A stretch of DNA of 64,000 bases from Oscillospiraceae bacterium (GTDB lineage Bacteria; Bacillota; Clostridia; Oscillospirales; Ruminococcaceae): positions 62,001-126,000 of the forward strand of contig JAFQIY010000069.1 of the NCBI GenBank assembly GCA_017415165.1. The letters run 5' to 3'. Both the position numbers and the translations under genes were made by a program. The notes under the pieces are model-generated. The model saw nothing but the letters and a program-made list of their open reading frames with translations, ran no database searches and was not told the DNA's origin. How positions within the stretch are numbered: the first letter of the stretch is position 1; the number at the start of each line of letters is the position of its first letter. Positions 16,033 to 24,842 of the stretch are shown in pieces.

Positions 16033-16662
16033 ATGAATTACAATGATTATTCTACTATAAATGGTTCTGCTGAGGCTTCATTCATTGAACGCAAGTCGGA
16101 ATTTATCGGCTATATAAAACACGTTGAAACAAATGATGAGGCTGTTGCTTTTATAAATGAAATCCGCGCCAAGCACCGCAAGGCTACTCACAATGTTTAT
16201 GCTTATATTTTGCGTGACGGTTCAACATCCCGATATTCCGATGACGGTGAACCTCAGGGTACTGCTGGAGTGCCTGTCCTTGATGTACTTCAAAAAGAGG
16301 GATTAACTGACGTTTGCTGTGTTGTAACACGGTATTTCGGCGGTATACTTTTAGGCGGTGGTGGACTTGTCCGGGCATACTCTCACAGTGCCAAAATTGC
16401 TGTTGATGCTGCCGAAAGATTGATAATGTGTATGTGCTGCCCGATTGATGTGACGGTTGATTACAATTTATACGGAAAAATCAACTATGTACTTCCTGAA
16501 TTTGAAGTAAAGCTTCTTGACACTGTTTTTGCGTCAGATGTTACTCTGAAAATGCTTGTTAAAATTGATTTCATTGACAAGTTAAAAGAAAAACTTACCG
16601 ATATCACTAATGGTAATGTTTTGATTGAGCAATTTGACGAATGTTTCGAGAATTTCGCCTAA
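16033..16662 (+). CDS. YigZ / IMPACT-family protein
   Basis: This 209-residue protein belongs to the UPF0029/IMPACT (YigZ) family. The N-terminal domain carries the signature FIERKSEFIGYI, then SDDGEPQGTAGVPVLDVL and VVTRYFGGILLGGGGLVRAYS. The C-terminal ferredoxin-like domain (from about residue 135) is the usual DUF1949. The eukaryotic relative regulates Gcn2; the bacterial role is unsettled, with nucleic-acid binding proposed. I chose ATG 16033; a GTG at 16021 is in frame but lies directly on the purine-rich SD. The upstream rpmE terminator separates it from rpmE. Confidence 0.9.
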   Translation: MNYNDYSTINGSAEASFIERKSEFIGYIKHVETNDEAVAFINEIRAKHRKATHNVYAYILRDGSTSRYSDDGEPQGTAGVPVLDVLQKEGLTDVCCVVTRYFGGILLGGGGLVRAYSHSAKIAVDAAERLIMCMCCPIDVTVDYNLYGKINYVLPEFEVKLLDTVFASDVTLKMLVKIDFIDKLKEKLTDITNGNVLIEQFDECFENFA

Positions 16663-16816
16663 ATATTTGCCGATATACACAAATTTTATTTTTTCACAAG
16701 GTTTTTTTTATACTAAATTCGTATATATAGATGTTAAATAAGTTTTTATGTCGCAATAAATCGGAGCAGGATTTTTATTCTGTTTATTAACATATATAAG
16801 AAAGGAATGGCCACTT

Positions 16817-17809
16817 ATGACAATACGCGAGCAAACAGAAATTATGGAGCTTGGTATGCTTTGCGAGGACGCTTGTACTTCAAAGGGTACGGGACGACGT
16901 GTGCGCAGTGAGCCGAAATGCCCTATAAGAACCGAATTTCAGCGTGACAGGGACAGAATTCTCCACTCCAACGCTTTCAGACGCTTGAAGCAGAAAACTC
17001 AGGTTTTTCTCTCCCCTGTCGGAGACCATTATCGTACACGACTGACTCATACTCTTGAGGTTTCACAGATTGCAAGGACAATTGCAAACGCTCTCAGACT
17101 TAATGAGGACCTGACAGAAGCTATTGCTCTTGGTCACGACCTTGGTCACACTCCTTTCGGACACTCCGGTGAGGATATTCTAAATGAAATTTGTCCTTAC
17201 GGCTTCTGCCACTACTTACAGAGCGTTCGTGTTGTTGATTACATAGAAAAAAACGGCAAGGGGCTTAATCTTACTTATGAGGTTAAGAATGGTATTGCCT
17301 GCCACACAAACAAGGTAGCTGTTACAAAGGAAGGTTACGTTGTAAGGCTTGCTGATAAGATTGCTTACATAAATCACGATATTGATGACGCTATCCGTGC
17401 GGGTATGCTTAAAGAGTCGGATCTGCCTAAGTCGGCTACGGATATACTTGGGCACAGCAAAAGTGAACGTATCACGACTCTTATTATGTCCATAATTAAC
17501 AACGGTGTTCAGGATATTCATATGAGCGTTGATGTCAAGGAAGCACACGATGAACTGCGCTCTTTTATGTTTGCCAATGTTTACAAGAATTCTGTTGCAA
17601 AGAATGAAGAGGCAAAGGCTAAGGCTTTGGTTGAAAAGCTTTATATGTATTTTCTGCGCAACCCTGACAAGATGCCTGACGATTACAAGAAAATTATGGC
17701 ACGCTTTGACAAGGAACGTGCTGTATGCGATTATATTGCCGGGATGACTGATGTTTATGCTGTCAACCTTTACAATGAATTGTTTATACCGAAAGGCTGG
17801 AGAATTTAA
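16817..17809 (+). CDS. dgt: Deoxyguanosinetriphosphate triphosphohydrolase-like protein
   Basis: The 330-residue HD-domain protein belongs to the dGTPase family, hydrolysing dNTPs to the nucleoside and triphosphate. The metal-site residues are visible: H in RLTHTLEV, HD in ALGHDLGHTPFGH, and the following catalytic His. The N-terminal basic segment QRDRDRILHSNAFRRLKQKTQVF is typical. It opens the operon dgt-dnaG-rpoD: its stop codon overlaps the dnaG start by one base (TAATG). The linkage of a dNTPase to primase and the main sigma factor is common in Clostridia. The 150 bases upstream are AT-rich; I see no convincing consensus promoter in them. Confidence 0.92.
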   Translation: MTIREQTEIMELGMLCEDACTSKGTGRRVRSEPKCPIRTEFQRDRDRILHSNAFRRLKQKTQVFLSPVGDHYRTRLTHTLEVSQIARTIANALRLNEDLTEAIALGHDLGHTPFGHSGEDILNEICPYGFCHYLQSVRVVDYIEKNGKGLNLTYEVKNGIACHTNKVAVTKEGYVVRLADKIAYINHDIDDAIRAGMLKESDLPKSATDILGHSKSERITTLIMSIINNGVQDIHMSVDVKEAHDELRSFMFANVYKNSVAKNEEAKAKALVEKLYMYFLRNPDKMPDDYKKIMARFDKERAVCDYIAGMTDVYAVNLYNELFIPKGWRI

Positions 17810-19554
17810 TGGCTTTTCCTGACCAATTTATACTGGAACTTAAACAGAACAACCCCATTGACAGCGTAATGTCCTCTTATGTCGGTCTTAACCGCAGGGG
17901 CAGAAACTGTGTTTGCTTATGTCCGTTTCACTCGGAGAAATCTCCGTCCTGCACGGTTTATCTCGACAACAACAGCTTCTATTGCTTCGGCTGCGGTACG
18001 GGCGGAGATGTAATCACGTTTATAATGAAGATTGAAAATCTTAATTACGTTGAGGCAATAAAGTTCCTTGCTGACCGTGCGGGAATGAGTATGCCCGATG
18101 AAGCAAAAAACAACGAGGCTTCACGAATTAAAGCCCGTGTTCTTGAAATCAACAGAACTGCGGCAAGATTTTTTCATAATACACTTGCTAAATCGCCTGA
18201 TGGCGAAAAGGGACGCAGGTATTTTGCTGAAAGACAGCTTTCCCCTGCCACTATTACCAAATATGGTTTAGGATATGCTCCCGATGACTGGCACAAGCTT
18301 TCGAATTACTTGCAATCCAAGGGATTTACCGAGGAAGAACTCGTTACGGCAAATCTTTGCGGACGAGGAAGAAACGGCGGCATTTACGACTCATTCCGTG
18401 ACCGTGTGATGTTCCCTATCATTGATTTGAGGGGCAATGTCATTGCTTTCGGCGGACGTATTATTGACGGAAGCGGTCCGAAATATCTGAACAGCTCCGA
18501 CACACCTGTGTTCAAGAAAAGCCGAAATTTATTCTCGCTTAATTTTGCCAAGAAATCCGAAGAAAAGCGGCTTATTCTTGCAGAGGGTTATATGGACGTT
18601 ATTGCCATTAATCAAGCGGGGTTTGAAAATGTTGTTGCAACTCTTGGCACGGCGCTTACTCAGGAACAGGCACGGCTTATGTCCCAGTATGCTGAGGAGA
18701 TTATTATTGCTTACGACTCGGACGGTGCAGGTCAGAATGCTACTCACAAGGCTATAAATCTGCTTTCAGAGGTTGGTGTACGCACAAAGATTATTCATAT
18801 GGAGGGTGCTAAAGACCCTGATGAATACATAAAGAAATTTGGTGCGGCACGTTTCAGGCAGCTGCTTGACAAATCAGGCGGTGCGATTGAGTTTGAGCTT
18901 GAAAAGTGTAAAAGCGGTCTTAACATTGACACTGATGACGGTAAGATTGAATATCTGAAGCGCTGTGTGAATATGCTCGCTGACATCAGTTCACCTATTG
19001 AACGCGAGGTTTACATTGGCAGGCTTGCTGAGGCAAACCGTGTAAGCAAGGATATGCTTTTACAGCAGGTTGAGGGTTCAATCAAACGCAGGATTAACAA
19101 GGCTAAAAGTCAGGAATGGACCGAAATACGGACATTCCAGAAGCAATACAAAAGTAATCCTGATTCATACCGTCACCCTAAGGAATACAAGGCTGAGGTT
19201 GGCATTATTGCTTATCTTGCAGCTAATCCTGATGAGGCGGAATATGTTTCATCAAAGGTTGCTCCCGAACAATTTGTGACAGATTTCAACAGGAAAGTAT
19301 ATCAGGTTATGCTCGAAAAAATCAGAAATTCAGCATTTTCCGATATTCATTCGCTGCAAAGTGAATTTACTGCCGATGAAATGGGTAAAATAACCGAAAT
19401 TGAAGTCAATAGCAAAGATGTAAATATTAATAAAACCACTGTTGAGGATTTTATTAACATTCTTGCATCGGTCGCTGACAATCAGGTTGATATCAAGGAT
19501 ATGTCAAATGATGACTTTTTGAAATATATTCAGAATTTGAAAAATAAGAAGTAA
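17809..19554 (+). CDS. dnaG: DNA primase
   Basis: Primase makes RNA primers at the replication fork. The 581-residue protein has the N-terminal CHC2 zinc finger (CLCPFHSEKSPS and FYCFGCGTGGD, near residues 38-65), a catalytic core, and a TOPRIM domain with AEGYMDVI and IAYDSDGAGQ (near residues 262-310). The C-terminal helicase-binding region is present. The start overlaps the stop of dgt by one base, so translation is probably coupled. rpoD follows after 20 bases, giving the classic macromolecular synthesis operon without rpsU. Confidence 0.97.
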   Translation: MAFPDQFILELKQNNPIDSVMSSYVGLNRRGRNCVCLCPFHSEKSPSCTVYLDNNSFYCFGCGTGGDVITFIMKIENLNYVEAIKFLADRAGMSMPDEAKNNEASRIKARVLEINRTAARFFHNTLAKSPDGEKGRRYFAERQLSPATITKYGLGYAPDDWHKLSNYLQSKGFTEEELVTANLCGRGRNGGIYDSFRDRVMFPIIDLRGNVIAFGGRIIDGSGPKYLNSSDTPVFKKSRNLFSLNFAKKSEEKRLILAEGYMDVIAINQAGFENVVATLGTALTQEQARLMSQYAEEIIIAYDSDGAGQNATHKAINLLSEVGVRTKIIHMEGAKDPDEYIKKFGAARFRQLLDKSGGAIEFELEKCKSGLNIDTDDGKIEYLKRCVNMLADISSPIEREVYIGRLAEANRVSKDMLLQQVEGSIKRRINKAKSQEWTEIRTFQKQYKSNPDSYRHPKEYKAEVGIIAYLAANPDEAEYVSSKVAPEQFVTDFNRKVYQVMLEKIRNSAFSDIHSLQSEFTADEMGKITEIEVNSKDVNINKTTVEDFINILASVADNQVDIKDMSNDDFLKYIQNLKNKK

Positions 19555-19574
19555 AAAGAAAGGAATGACCTTTT

Positions 19575-20654
19575 ATGCAGAACAATAAGAGAACTATTGA
19601 AAGCCTTATGGAACAGGGCAAGGCAAGCGGTAAGCTTTCCACTAAGGAGATTACGGATGTTCTTGAGGAGCTTGAATATGACGTTGACCAGATGGAGGCG
19701 TTCTATGACAGCTGTACAAATCTGAACATTGAAATTATTGAGGACTTTACTATTGATACCGATGACCTTTCTATTCCTCTCGAATCTGCTGACGACCTTG
19801 AAATGTCCCTTTCCACTGAGGGTATTGCCATTGACGACCCTGTAAAGATTTATCTCAAGGAAATCGGACGTGTTCCGCTGCTTTCAGCTGAGGAGGAAAT
19901 TGAACTTGCTGAGCGTATGGCTCAGGGTGACCCTAAGGCAAGAAAGCGTCTTTCCGAGGCCAACCTCAGACTTGTTGTTTCTATTGCAAAGCGTTATGTA
20001 GGTCGTGGTATGCAGTTCCTTGACCTCATTCAAGAGGGTAATCTCGGTCTTATCAAGGCTGTTGAAAAATTTGACCACACCAAGGGCTTCAAGTTCTCCA
20101 CTTACGCTACCTGGTGGATAAGACAGGCTATTACGAGAGCTATTGCTGACCAGGCAAGAACCATCCGTATCCCTGTGCATATGGTTGAAACCATTACTAA
20201 GGTTAAAAAGGTTACAAGTCAGCTTCTCCACAAGAATGGTCACGACCCATCCCCTGATGAGATTGCGCTTGAACTTGATATGCCCGTTGAGCGTGTACGT
20301 GAAATTATGCGCATAGCTCAGGACCCTGTTTCTCTTGAAACTCCTATCGGTGAGGAAGAGGACAGCCATCTCGGTGACTTCATTCCTGACGATGACGCTC
20401 CTGCTCCTGCTGAGGCTGCTTCTCTTATTCTTCTCAAGGAACAGCTTGGCGAGGTGCTTTCCACACTTACAGAGCGTGAAGAAAAGGTTCTCAGACTCCG
20501 TTTCGGTCTTGAGGACGGCAGAAGCAGAACTCTTGAAGAAGTCGGCAAGGAATTCAACGTTACCCGTGAACGTATAAGACAGATTGAAGCCAAGGCTCTC
20601 AGAAAGCTCAGACACCCAAGCAGAAGCAAGAAGGTCAAGGATTTCCTTGACTAA
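19575..20654 (+). CDS. rpoD: RNA polymerase primary sigma factor RpoD (SigA)
   Basis: This is the housekeeping sigma factor. The 359-residue protein has region 1.2 ([17 protein letters not shown]), region 2 with the -10 reading helix ([18 protein letters not shown]), region 3, and region 4.2 helix-turn-helix ([20 protein letters not shown]). Only a short region 1.1-like N-terminus is present, usual for Firmicutes. SD AAAGGAATGA lies before the ATG. The consensus promoters seen through this window (TTGACA-like, 17-base spacer, TATAAT) are what this factor would read. An Rrf2 gene follows after 14 bases. Confidence 0.97.
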   Translation: MQNNKRTIESLMEQGKASGKLSTKEITDVLEELEYDVDQMEAFYDSCTNLNIEIIEDFTIDTDDLSIPLESADDLEMSLSTEGIAIDDPVKIYLKEIGRVPLLSAEEEIELAERMAQGDPKARKRLSEANLRLVVSIAKRYVGRGMQFLDLIQEGNLGLIKAVEKFDHTKGFKFSTYATWWIRQAITRAIADQARTIRIPVHMVETITKVKKVTSQLLHKNGHDPSPDEIALELDMPVERVREIMRIAQDPVSLETPIGEEEDSHLGDFIPDDDAPAPAEAASLILLKEQLGEVLSTLTEREEKVLRLRFGLEDGRSRTLEEVGKEFNVTRERIRQIEAKALRKLRHPSRSKKVKDFLD

Positions 20655-20668
20655 GAGAAAGGATTTAT

Positions 20669-21064
20669 ATGTATTTTACTTTGGAAGCAGATTACGCTGT
20701 CAGGATAGTTCATTGTCTTGCGCAGTCTGAAACACGTCTTGAGGCAAAAACTATTGCGGAGCGCTCTACGGTTACTCTCAGGTTTGCACTGAAAATTCTT
20801 CGCAAGCTTGTTGAAAGCGGTATTGTCAAGTCATTCAAGGGCACTCAGGGCGGATATATTCTTGCAAAAGAGCCAAAGGATATCACCCTTAAAGATGTTA
20901 TTGAAACGGTTGAGGGTAAATATCAGCTAAGCAGGTGTCTTGACCCTGAACACGGCTGCAACCGTGGTATGTCGGGGAAATGCTGTTTTCAGAGGATATT
21001 CGGCGAGATATCTGCTGACGTTGACAGCAAGCTTGCTTCTTACACATTCGATATGTTCATATAA
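20669..21064 (+). CDS. Rrf2-family transcriptional regulator
   Basis: The 131-residue protein has the Rrf2 winged helix (MYFTLEADYAVRIVHCLA, then IAERSTVTLRFALKILRKL) and a C-terminal cluster-binding segment with CLDPEHGC and GKCCF. These cysteines are spaced roughly as in IscR/NsrR-type [Fe-S] regulators, so it may sense iron-sulfur status, redox or nitric oxide. It is the last gene of the dgt-dnaG-rpoD unit (14-base gap) and ends in a strong terminator. Its targets cannot be read here; no palindromic operator in the window is clearly its own. Confidence 0.88.
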   Translation: MYFTLEADYAVRIVHCLAQSETRLEAKTIAERSTVTLRFALKILRKLVESGIVKSFKGTQGGYILAKEPKDITLKDVIETVEGKYQLSRCLDPEHGCNRGMSGKCCFQRIFGEISADVDSKLASYTFDMFI

Positions 21065-21069
21065 TACAT

Positions 21070-21107
21070 ATGCCGTTTCAGCGATATACTGAAACGGCAT
21101 TTTTTAT
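21070..21107 (+). terminator. Intrinsic terminator after the Rrf2 gene
   Basis: A 12-bp stem (ATGCCGTTTCAG and complement), a 7-base loop and a T-run that reaches into the stop region of the converging dehydrogenase gene. Confidence 0.88.
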
Positions 21108-22087
21108 TTTTTATAAGCAACCTCGTTTTTGAGTGCCTCACCATTGTAGAACTGCTGCAGATTAAACAAGGTTACTTCGGCAATTTTCTGCAGTGCTTCC
21201 TCGGTAAGGAATGCCTGATGCGATGTCATAATAACATTCGGCAGAGATACAAGACGTGCAAGGACGTCATCCTGCACGATTGTACTGGAATAGTCCTCAA
21301 AGAAAAGTGCAGTTTCTTCCTCGTAAACGTCAAGACCTGCTCCCCTGACCTTTCCGTCTTTAAGCGATTGCAGGAGTGCGTCGCTGTCGATAAGCTGTCC
21401 TCGGGAGGTATTGAGGATTACAACGCCGTCCTTCATTTGTGCAAGACTTCTTTCGTTGATAATATACCGCGTATCCTTAGTCAGCGGACAATGGAGAGAA
21501 ATGATATCGCTTTCCGCAAAAAGCTTATCAAGCGGAACGTACTCAATATTGCTGTTCTCAATCGGGTAAGGGTCATAGGCGATAACATTCATTCCGAAGC
21601 CCTTACAGATTTCAATGAAAATGCGTCCGATTTGTCCTGTACCGATTATACCTGCGGTTTTGCCGTGCAAATCAAAGCCTGTAAGACCGTTAAGGCTGAA
21701 ATTGAAGTCACGGGTTCTGATGAAGGCTTTGTGGATTTTTCGGTTAAGGGTAAGCAGGAGTGCCATTGTGTGTTCGGCTACTGCGTACGGTGAATAAACA
21801 GGCACTCGCACAACACTGATTTTGTCCTTTGCATACTTTAAATCAACGTTATTGTAGCCTGCACAACGCAGTGCGACAAGCTTTACGCCAAGTGCACACA
21901 ACTCGTCAATTGTTTCGCTGCTGATTGTATCATTTACAAAGGCAACAACTGCTTTACAGCCTCTTGCTGCAGCGGCGCTGTCGGGGGTAAGCTTATAGTC
22001 GAGGTACTTGATATTATAGTCGGTATTAAGCTTGTCAAACCACAATTTGTCATAAGGCTTTGTATCAAAAAATGCTATTTTTTCCAT
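21104..22087 (-). CDS. ldhA: D-lactate dehydrogenase / 2-hydroxyacid dehydrogenase
   Basis: The 327-residue enzyme is a D-isomer-specific 2-hydroxyacid dehydrogenase, most like LdhA, which reduces pyruvate to D-lactate with NADH. It shows the NAD-binding GTGQIGRIF (near residue 148), catalytic Arg in NTSRGQLID, the Glu in VYEEE, and catalytic His in SHQAFLT. The Arg-Cys-Ala-Gly-Tyr-Asn-Asn-Val-Asp block typical of LdhA is present. It provides a fermentative NADH sink alongside acetate production. A related activity such as hydroxyisocaproate dehydrogenase cannot be excluded. SD AAAGGAA precedes the ATG. Confidence 0.88.
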   Translation of the reverse strand: MEKIAFFDTKPYDKLWFDKLNTDYNIKYLDYKLTPDSAAAARGCKAVVAFVNDTISSETIDELCALGVKLVALRCAGYNNVDLKYAKDKISVVRVPVYSPYAVAEHTMALLLTLNRKIHKAFIRTRDFNFSLNGLTGFDLHGKTAGIIGTGQIGRIFIEICKGFGMNVIAYDPYPIENSNIEYVPLDKLFAESDIISLHCPLTKDTRYIINERSLAQMKDGVVILNTSRGQLIDSDALLQSLKDGKVRGAGLDVYEEETALFFEDYSSTIVQDDVLARLVSLPNVIMTSHQAFLTEEALQKIAEVTLFNLQQFYNGEALKNEVAYKK

Positions 22088-22137
22088 TGCAGATTTTCCT
22101 TTCTTTTTTCATAGTATGTGCGGAATATCGGTTATTA

Positions 22138-22704
22138 TCAATTTTCAAGCCAATCAAGAAATTCTTCTATATATCTTCTGTTCGGCGTAATTATGTCCCT
22201 CACTTCAGGATGCTGTGCAGAAAATGCTTCAAGCATTTCACTAAGATTAGCTGCTGACTGCATATAATCATTTACGATGTATTCCCTGTCATAGCCAAGC
22301 TTATGGAGCAAGATTGCTGAAACTACACCTGTTCTGTCCTTGCCTGCGTTGCAGAAATACATTACATTGGTTTCGGCAGAAATAATCGTTTCGATTATTT
22401 TATCCATATTGCTGTCAGCCATTCTGATATAGGACGCTGAAACCTCGTTGACCGTTTTTGGAACAGCATTTCCGCCTTTTACAGGCATATGCAGATAAGT
22501 AAAGTCAGTGTTGTCAACCAACGGACATTTCTTCTGCTGTTGTTCAATTTCTTCACGCAGGTCAACAATAGTTGTAACGTTATTTTTGACAAGCCATTGA
22601 ATTTCTGCTTCGCTTATTTTATGTGGCACGTCACTTCTTATGTATCTCAGGCTGTCAGGAAGAATTGCTCTTGTGTTCAGTGTACTTGTTAGCAAGCTTT
22701 TCAT
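22138..22704 (-). CDS. Tyrosine/dual-specificity protein phosphatase family
   Basis: The 188-residue protein carries the phosphatase P-loop CNAGKDRTG (CX5R) near residue 118, preceded by a beta-strand (VMYFC), and a general-acid region upstream. The start RAILPDSLRYIRSD resembles the Y_phosphatase3 family, whose members dephosphorylate phosphotyrosine or phosphoinositides. No signal peptide is seen, so it is cytosolic. It lies 50 bases upstream of the D-LDH gene on the same strand, possibly in one transcript with the aldose epimerase gene. The substrate is unknown. Confidence 0.85.
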   Translation of the reverse strand: MKSLLTSTLNTRAILPDSLRYIRSDVPHKISEAEIQWLVKNNVTTIVDLREEIEQQQKKCPLVDNTDFTYLHMPVKGGNAVPKTVNEVSASYIRMADSNMDKIIETIISAETNVMYFCNAGKDRTGVVSAILLHKLGYDREYIVNDYMQSAANLSEMLEAFSAQHPEVRDIITPNRRYIEEFLDWLEN

Positions 22705-22722
22705 AGTTACCTCTATTACAAT

Positions 22723-22750
22723 GCCGCTTCTGAAACAATTCGGAAGCGGC
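22723..22750 (-). terminator. Hairpin between the aldose epimerase and phosphatase genes
   Basis: An 11-bp stem with one G-U pair (GCCGCTTCTGA against TCGGAAGCGGC) and a 6-base loop. There is no T-run on the minus strand, so it is a weak terminator or a processing/stability hairpin. Confidence 0.4.
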
Positions 22751-22757
22751 GTTTATT

Positions 22758-23624
22758 TTACTCAAGTTCAATGCTGTATGTGAAAGCATACTCGTTTTCA
22801 GGAGCAAGCTTTATTGCGTGGGACATTTTTGTGATATCCTCTTCCTTATCACAGTATACGGGGACACTGCTCCAAGGTTCAAGGCATACAAATTCAGCCT
22901 TTTCGGTAAGTGTCTTATCGGCAAAATATGATGACCATACTGCGATACAGCCGCTCTTATCGTAGTTAAGCTTAACCTTTCTGCCTGATTTGTTTACAAG
23001 CGCAACCCACGAGGAATTCGGAGCGTCCTTCATAAAAACGTCATTTGCGAAAAGCTCGTGGCTGAGCTGTACGGTATTTGCATTGTCGAGAATTACAGTG
23101 CTCTTACCACCATATTCCTGTACAAGATTTTCGTTTTTCTCGTACTCAACGTAGTAATCATCAAAGCTTTCGTTATCGTTAAGCGGTACTCTGAATGCAG
23201 GGTGTCCGCCGATAAAGAAGTAAATATCCTTGCTGTCAGTATTCTTTACGGTATATGTAACGGTAAGCTTGTTGGCAGAAACAGCGTACTTGACAAACAA
23301 GTTGAAGTCGAATGGATAAATTGCCTTTGTTGCATCGGTTGCTTTCAGCACAAATTCTGCTTCTGTATCGCTTGATGAGGAAAGCTCAAATTCGCTGTCA
23401 CGGGCAAAGCCGTGGTTTGAAAGGCTGTATTCCTTGCCGTCGTAATAATACTTCTTTGAGTCGGTGTTACAGATAAAAGGGAAAAGTACAGGAGCGTGAC
23501 GCTTCCACACATCAGGAGCAGCCTGCCATAAATATTCCGTATCACCAAGTTTAAGTGAATGGAGCTCTGCACCGAAGCTGTCAATTACAGCATTGATTTT
23601 TTCAGTTGAAATTGTTGTCTGCAT
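22758..23624 (-). CDS. Aldose 1-epimerase family protein (LacX-like)
   Basis: The 288-residue protein has the galactose mutarotase fold. The recognisable blocks are the N-terminal VIDSFGAELHSLKLGDTEYLW, HAPVLFPFI, NHGFARDSEF, the catalytic-His-like GGHPAFRVPL, and LEPWSSVP. It would interconvert sugar anomers in the cytosol. I place the start at ATG 23624, with AAAGGAAG eight bases upstream; an upstream TTG overlaps the SD itself. It follows the GH25 gene by 18 bases, so the two are cotranscribed, though their roles do not obviously connect. Confidence 0.88.
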   Translation of the reverse strand: MQTTISTEKINAVIDSFGAELHSLKLGDTEYLWQAAPDVWKRHAPVLFPFICNTDSKKYYYDGKEYSLSNHGFARDSEFELSSSSDTEAEFVLKATDATKAIYPFDFNLFVKYAVSANKLTVTYTVKNTDSKDIYFFIGGHPAFRVPLNDNESFDDYYVEYEKNENLVQEYGGKSTVILDNANTVQLSHELFANDVFMKDAPNSSWVALVNKSGRKVKLNYDKSGCIAVWSSYFADKTLTEKAEFVCLEPWSSVPVYCDKEEDITKMSHAIKLAPENEYAFTYSIELE

Positions 23625-23642
23625 AAAAATCTTCCTTTCCAA

Positions 23643-24698
23643 TCAGGTAAAAGCCGATGGGGCTTCCCCGTAATAAGCGTCAAAACAGATATTCAGGTCG
23701 ACGTCGCCTTCGATGCCGTCTACCTTTCCATCGCTTGCGTACTGCCAGATTTTGAAATCGTAGGGATACATAGGCTCATTATAGCCGTGCTTATATTCGG
23801 CATACCAGAAGCCGTAATCCTTGAGCTTGCTCATATCAAGCTTATAGAGAGAAAATTTAAGGCTGCCGTAAACCATTGGTATATAGCCGCCGTCAGCAAT
23901 TGTATCGCAGAAAGCAGCTGCACATTCGGTTACGGTATATGGCGCAATATTCTTTGTACGTGCATTATCAGCTTCGGTTATTTCCCAGTCATAGACTATG
24001 GGGAAGGTTATGTCGTAACGCTGTACCTGCTCCATAACAAAATTGGCTTCCTCGATTGCCTCTTCGGGGGTTACAGCCTGCGAGTAGAAATACACACCGA
24101 CTTCAAGACCTGCGTCAAGTGCGCCGTTGATGTAGGTATGAAATCGCTCATCAAGATTTATAGCTCCCATTTCATAGCCACGGTAACCGACACGCATAAT
24201 TGCAAAATCAATTCCGTCTGTGGCAACTCTCTGCCAGTCAATTTCGCCCTGATGATATGAGACGTCGATACCTGTTTTGGAAATCTGAGTACCGTTTTCA
24301 GTATATGTATATCTTCCGTTTTTTAATTCAAGTCCGTCATAATTATAGGAATGACGGGGCAAATCCGTAAAAGCCCTAATCCATATATCACCGAAGTATG
24401 AGTCGTTGAGGATGATTGTGTCGTCCTCGTCAAAGAAGTCGTAGACACGGTTATTGGTAATCGGGATAAATTCGGGTTCAGGTTCAATCACAGGCTGTTT
24501 TGGTGCTTTGGTTGCAAGAATTACAACGGCTGTCGAAAGAATAATAATTACTGCAATTGCTGCGGCTGAGAGGCTTATTGCAAGGCTGAGTGGCATTTTA
24601 AGCATTTTTCTTGTTTTAAGAAGCTTTTCCTCATAGATTGGTTCATCGACAGGAACGGGTTCTTCAACAATAGTTTTTTCTTCTTTTAATTCGCTCAT
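23643..24698 (-). CDS. Membrane-anchored GH25 lysozyme-like muramidase
   Basis: The 351-residue protein has a cytosolic N-terminus, one membrane segment (about residues 37-62) and an extracellular GH25 domain from about residue 139. The catalytic surface is visible as GIDVSYHQGEIDW, FAIMRVGYRG and the VYDWE strand carrying the acidic pair, ending VDLNICFD. GH25 enzymes cleave the MurNAc-GlcNAc bond of peptidoglycan. The single anchor, rather than a cleaved signal, suggests local wall remodelling instead of release. A strong extended -10 promoter lies upstream. The divergent neighbour is a NlpC/P60-like hydrolase, so this locus may be a small wall-processing cluster. Confidence 0.9.
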   Translation of the reverse strand: MSELKEEKTIVEEPVPVDEPIYEEKLLKTRKMLKMPLSLAISLSAAAIAVIIILSTAVVILATKAPKQPVIEPEPEFIPITNNRVYDFFDEDDTIILNDSYFGDIWIRAFTDLPRHSYNYDGLELKNGRYTYTENGTQISKTGIDVSYHQGEIDWQRVATDGIDFAIMRVGYRGYEMGAINLDERFHTYINGALDAGLEVGVYFYSQAVTPEEAIEEANFVMEQVQRYDITFPIVYDWEITEADNARTKNIAPYTVTECAAAFCDTIADGGYIPMVYGSLKFSLYKLDMSKLKDYGFWYAEYKHGYNEPMYPYDFKIWQYASDGKVDGIEGDVDLNICFDAYYGEAPSAFT

Positions 24699-24744
24699 TT
24701 TTCATCTCCGTTAGGTAATGTCGAATAATTTATACTTTACGAAG

Positions 24745-24773
24745 ATTATAGCATATTTTATTGCTTTATGCAA
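24745..24773 (-). promoter_or_regulatory. Extended -10 promoter for the GH25 gene
   Basis: Minus strand TTGCAT, a 17-base spacer and TGCTATAAT, about 47 bases upstream of the start. Confidence 0.75.
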
Positions 24774-24782
24774 GAAGAATAT

Positions 24783-24807
24783 ATTCGGCTGAAACCGAAT
24801 TTTTTTA
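24783..24807 (+). terminator. Orphan rightward intrinsic terminator
   Basis: A 6-bp stem (ATTCGG...CCGAAT) with a 6-base loop is followed by seven T on the + strand, about 36 bases before the NlpC-like gene. No + strand gene ends nearby, so it is either a leader attenuator or an insulator against antisense transcription. Confidence 0.55.
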
Positions 24808-24842
24808 TTGCCGCTGCAAATAATATTTACGGTGAATTTATA

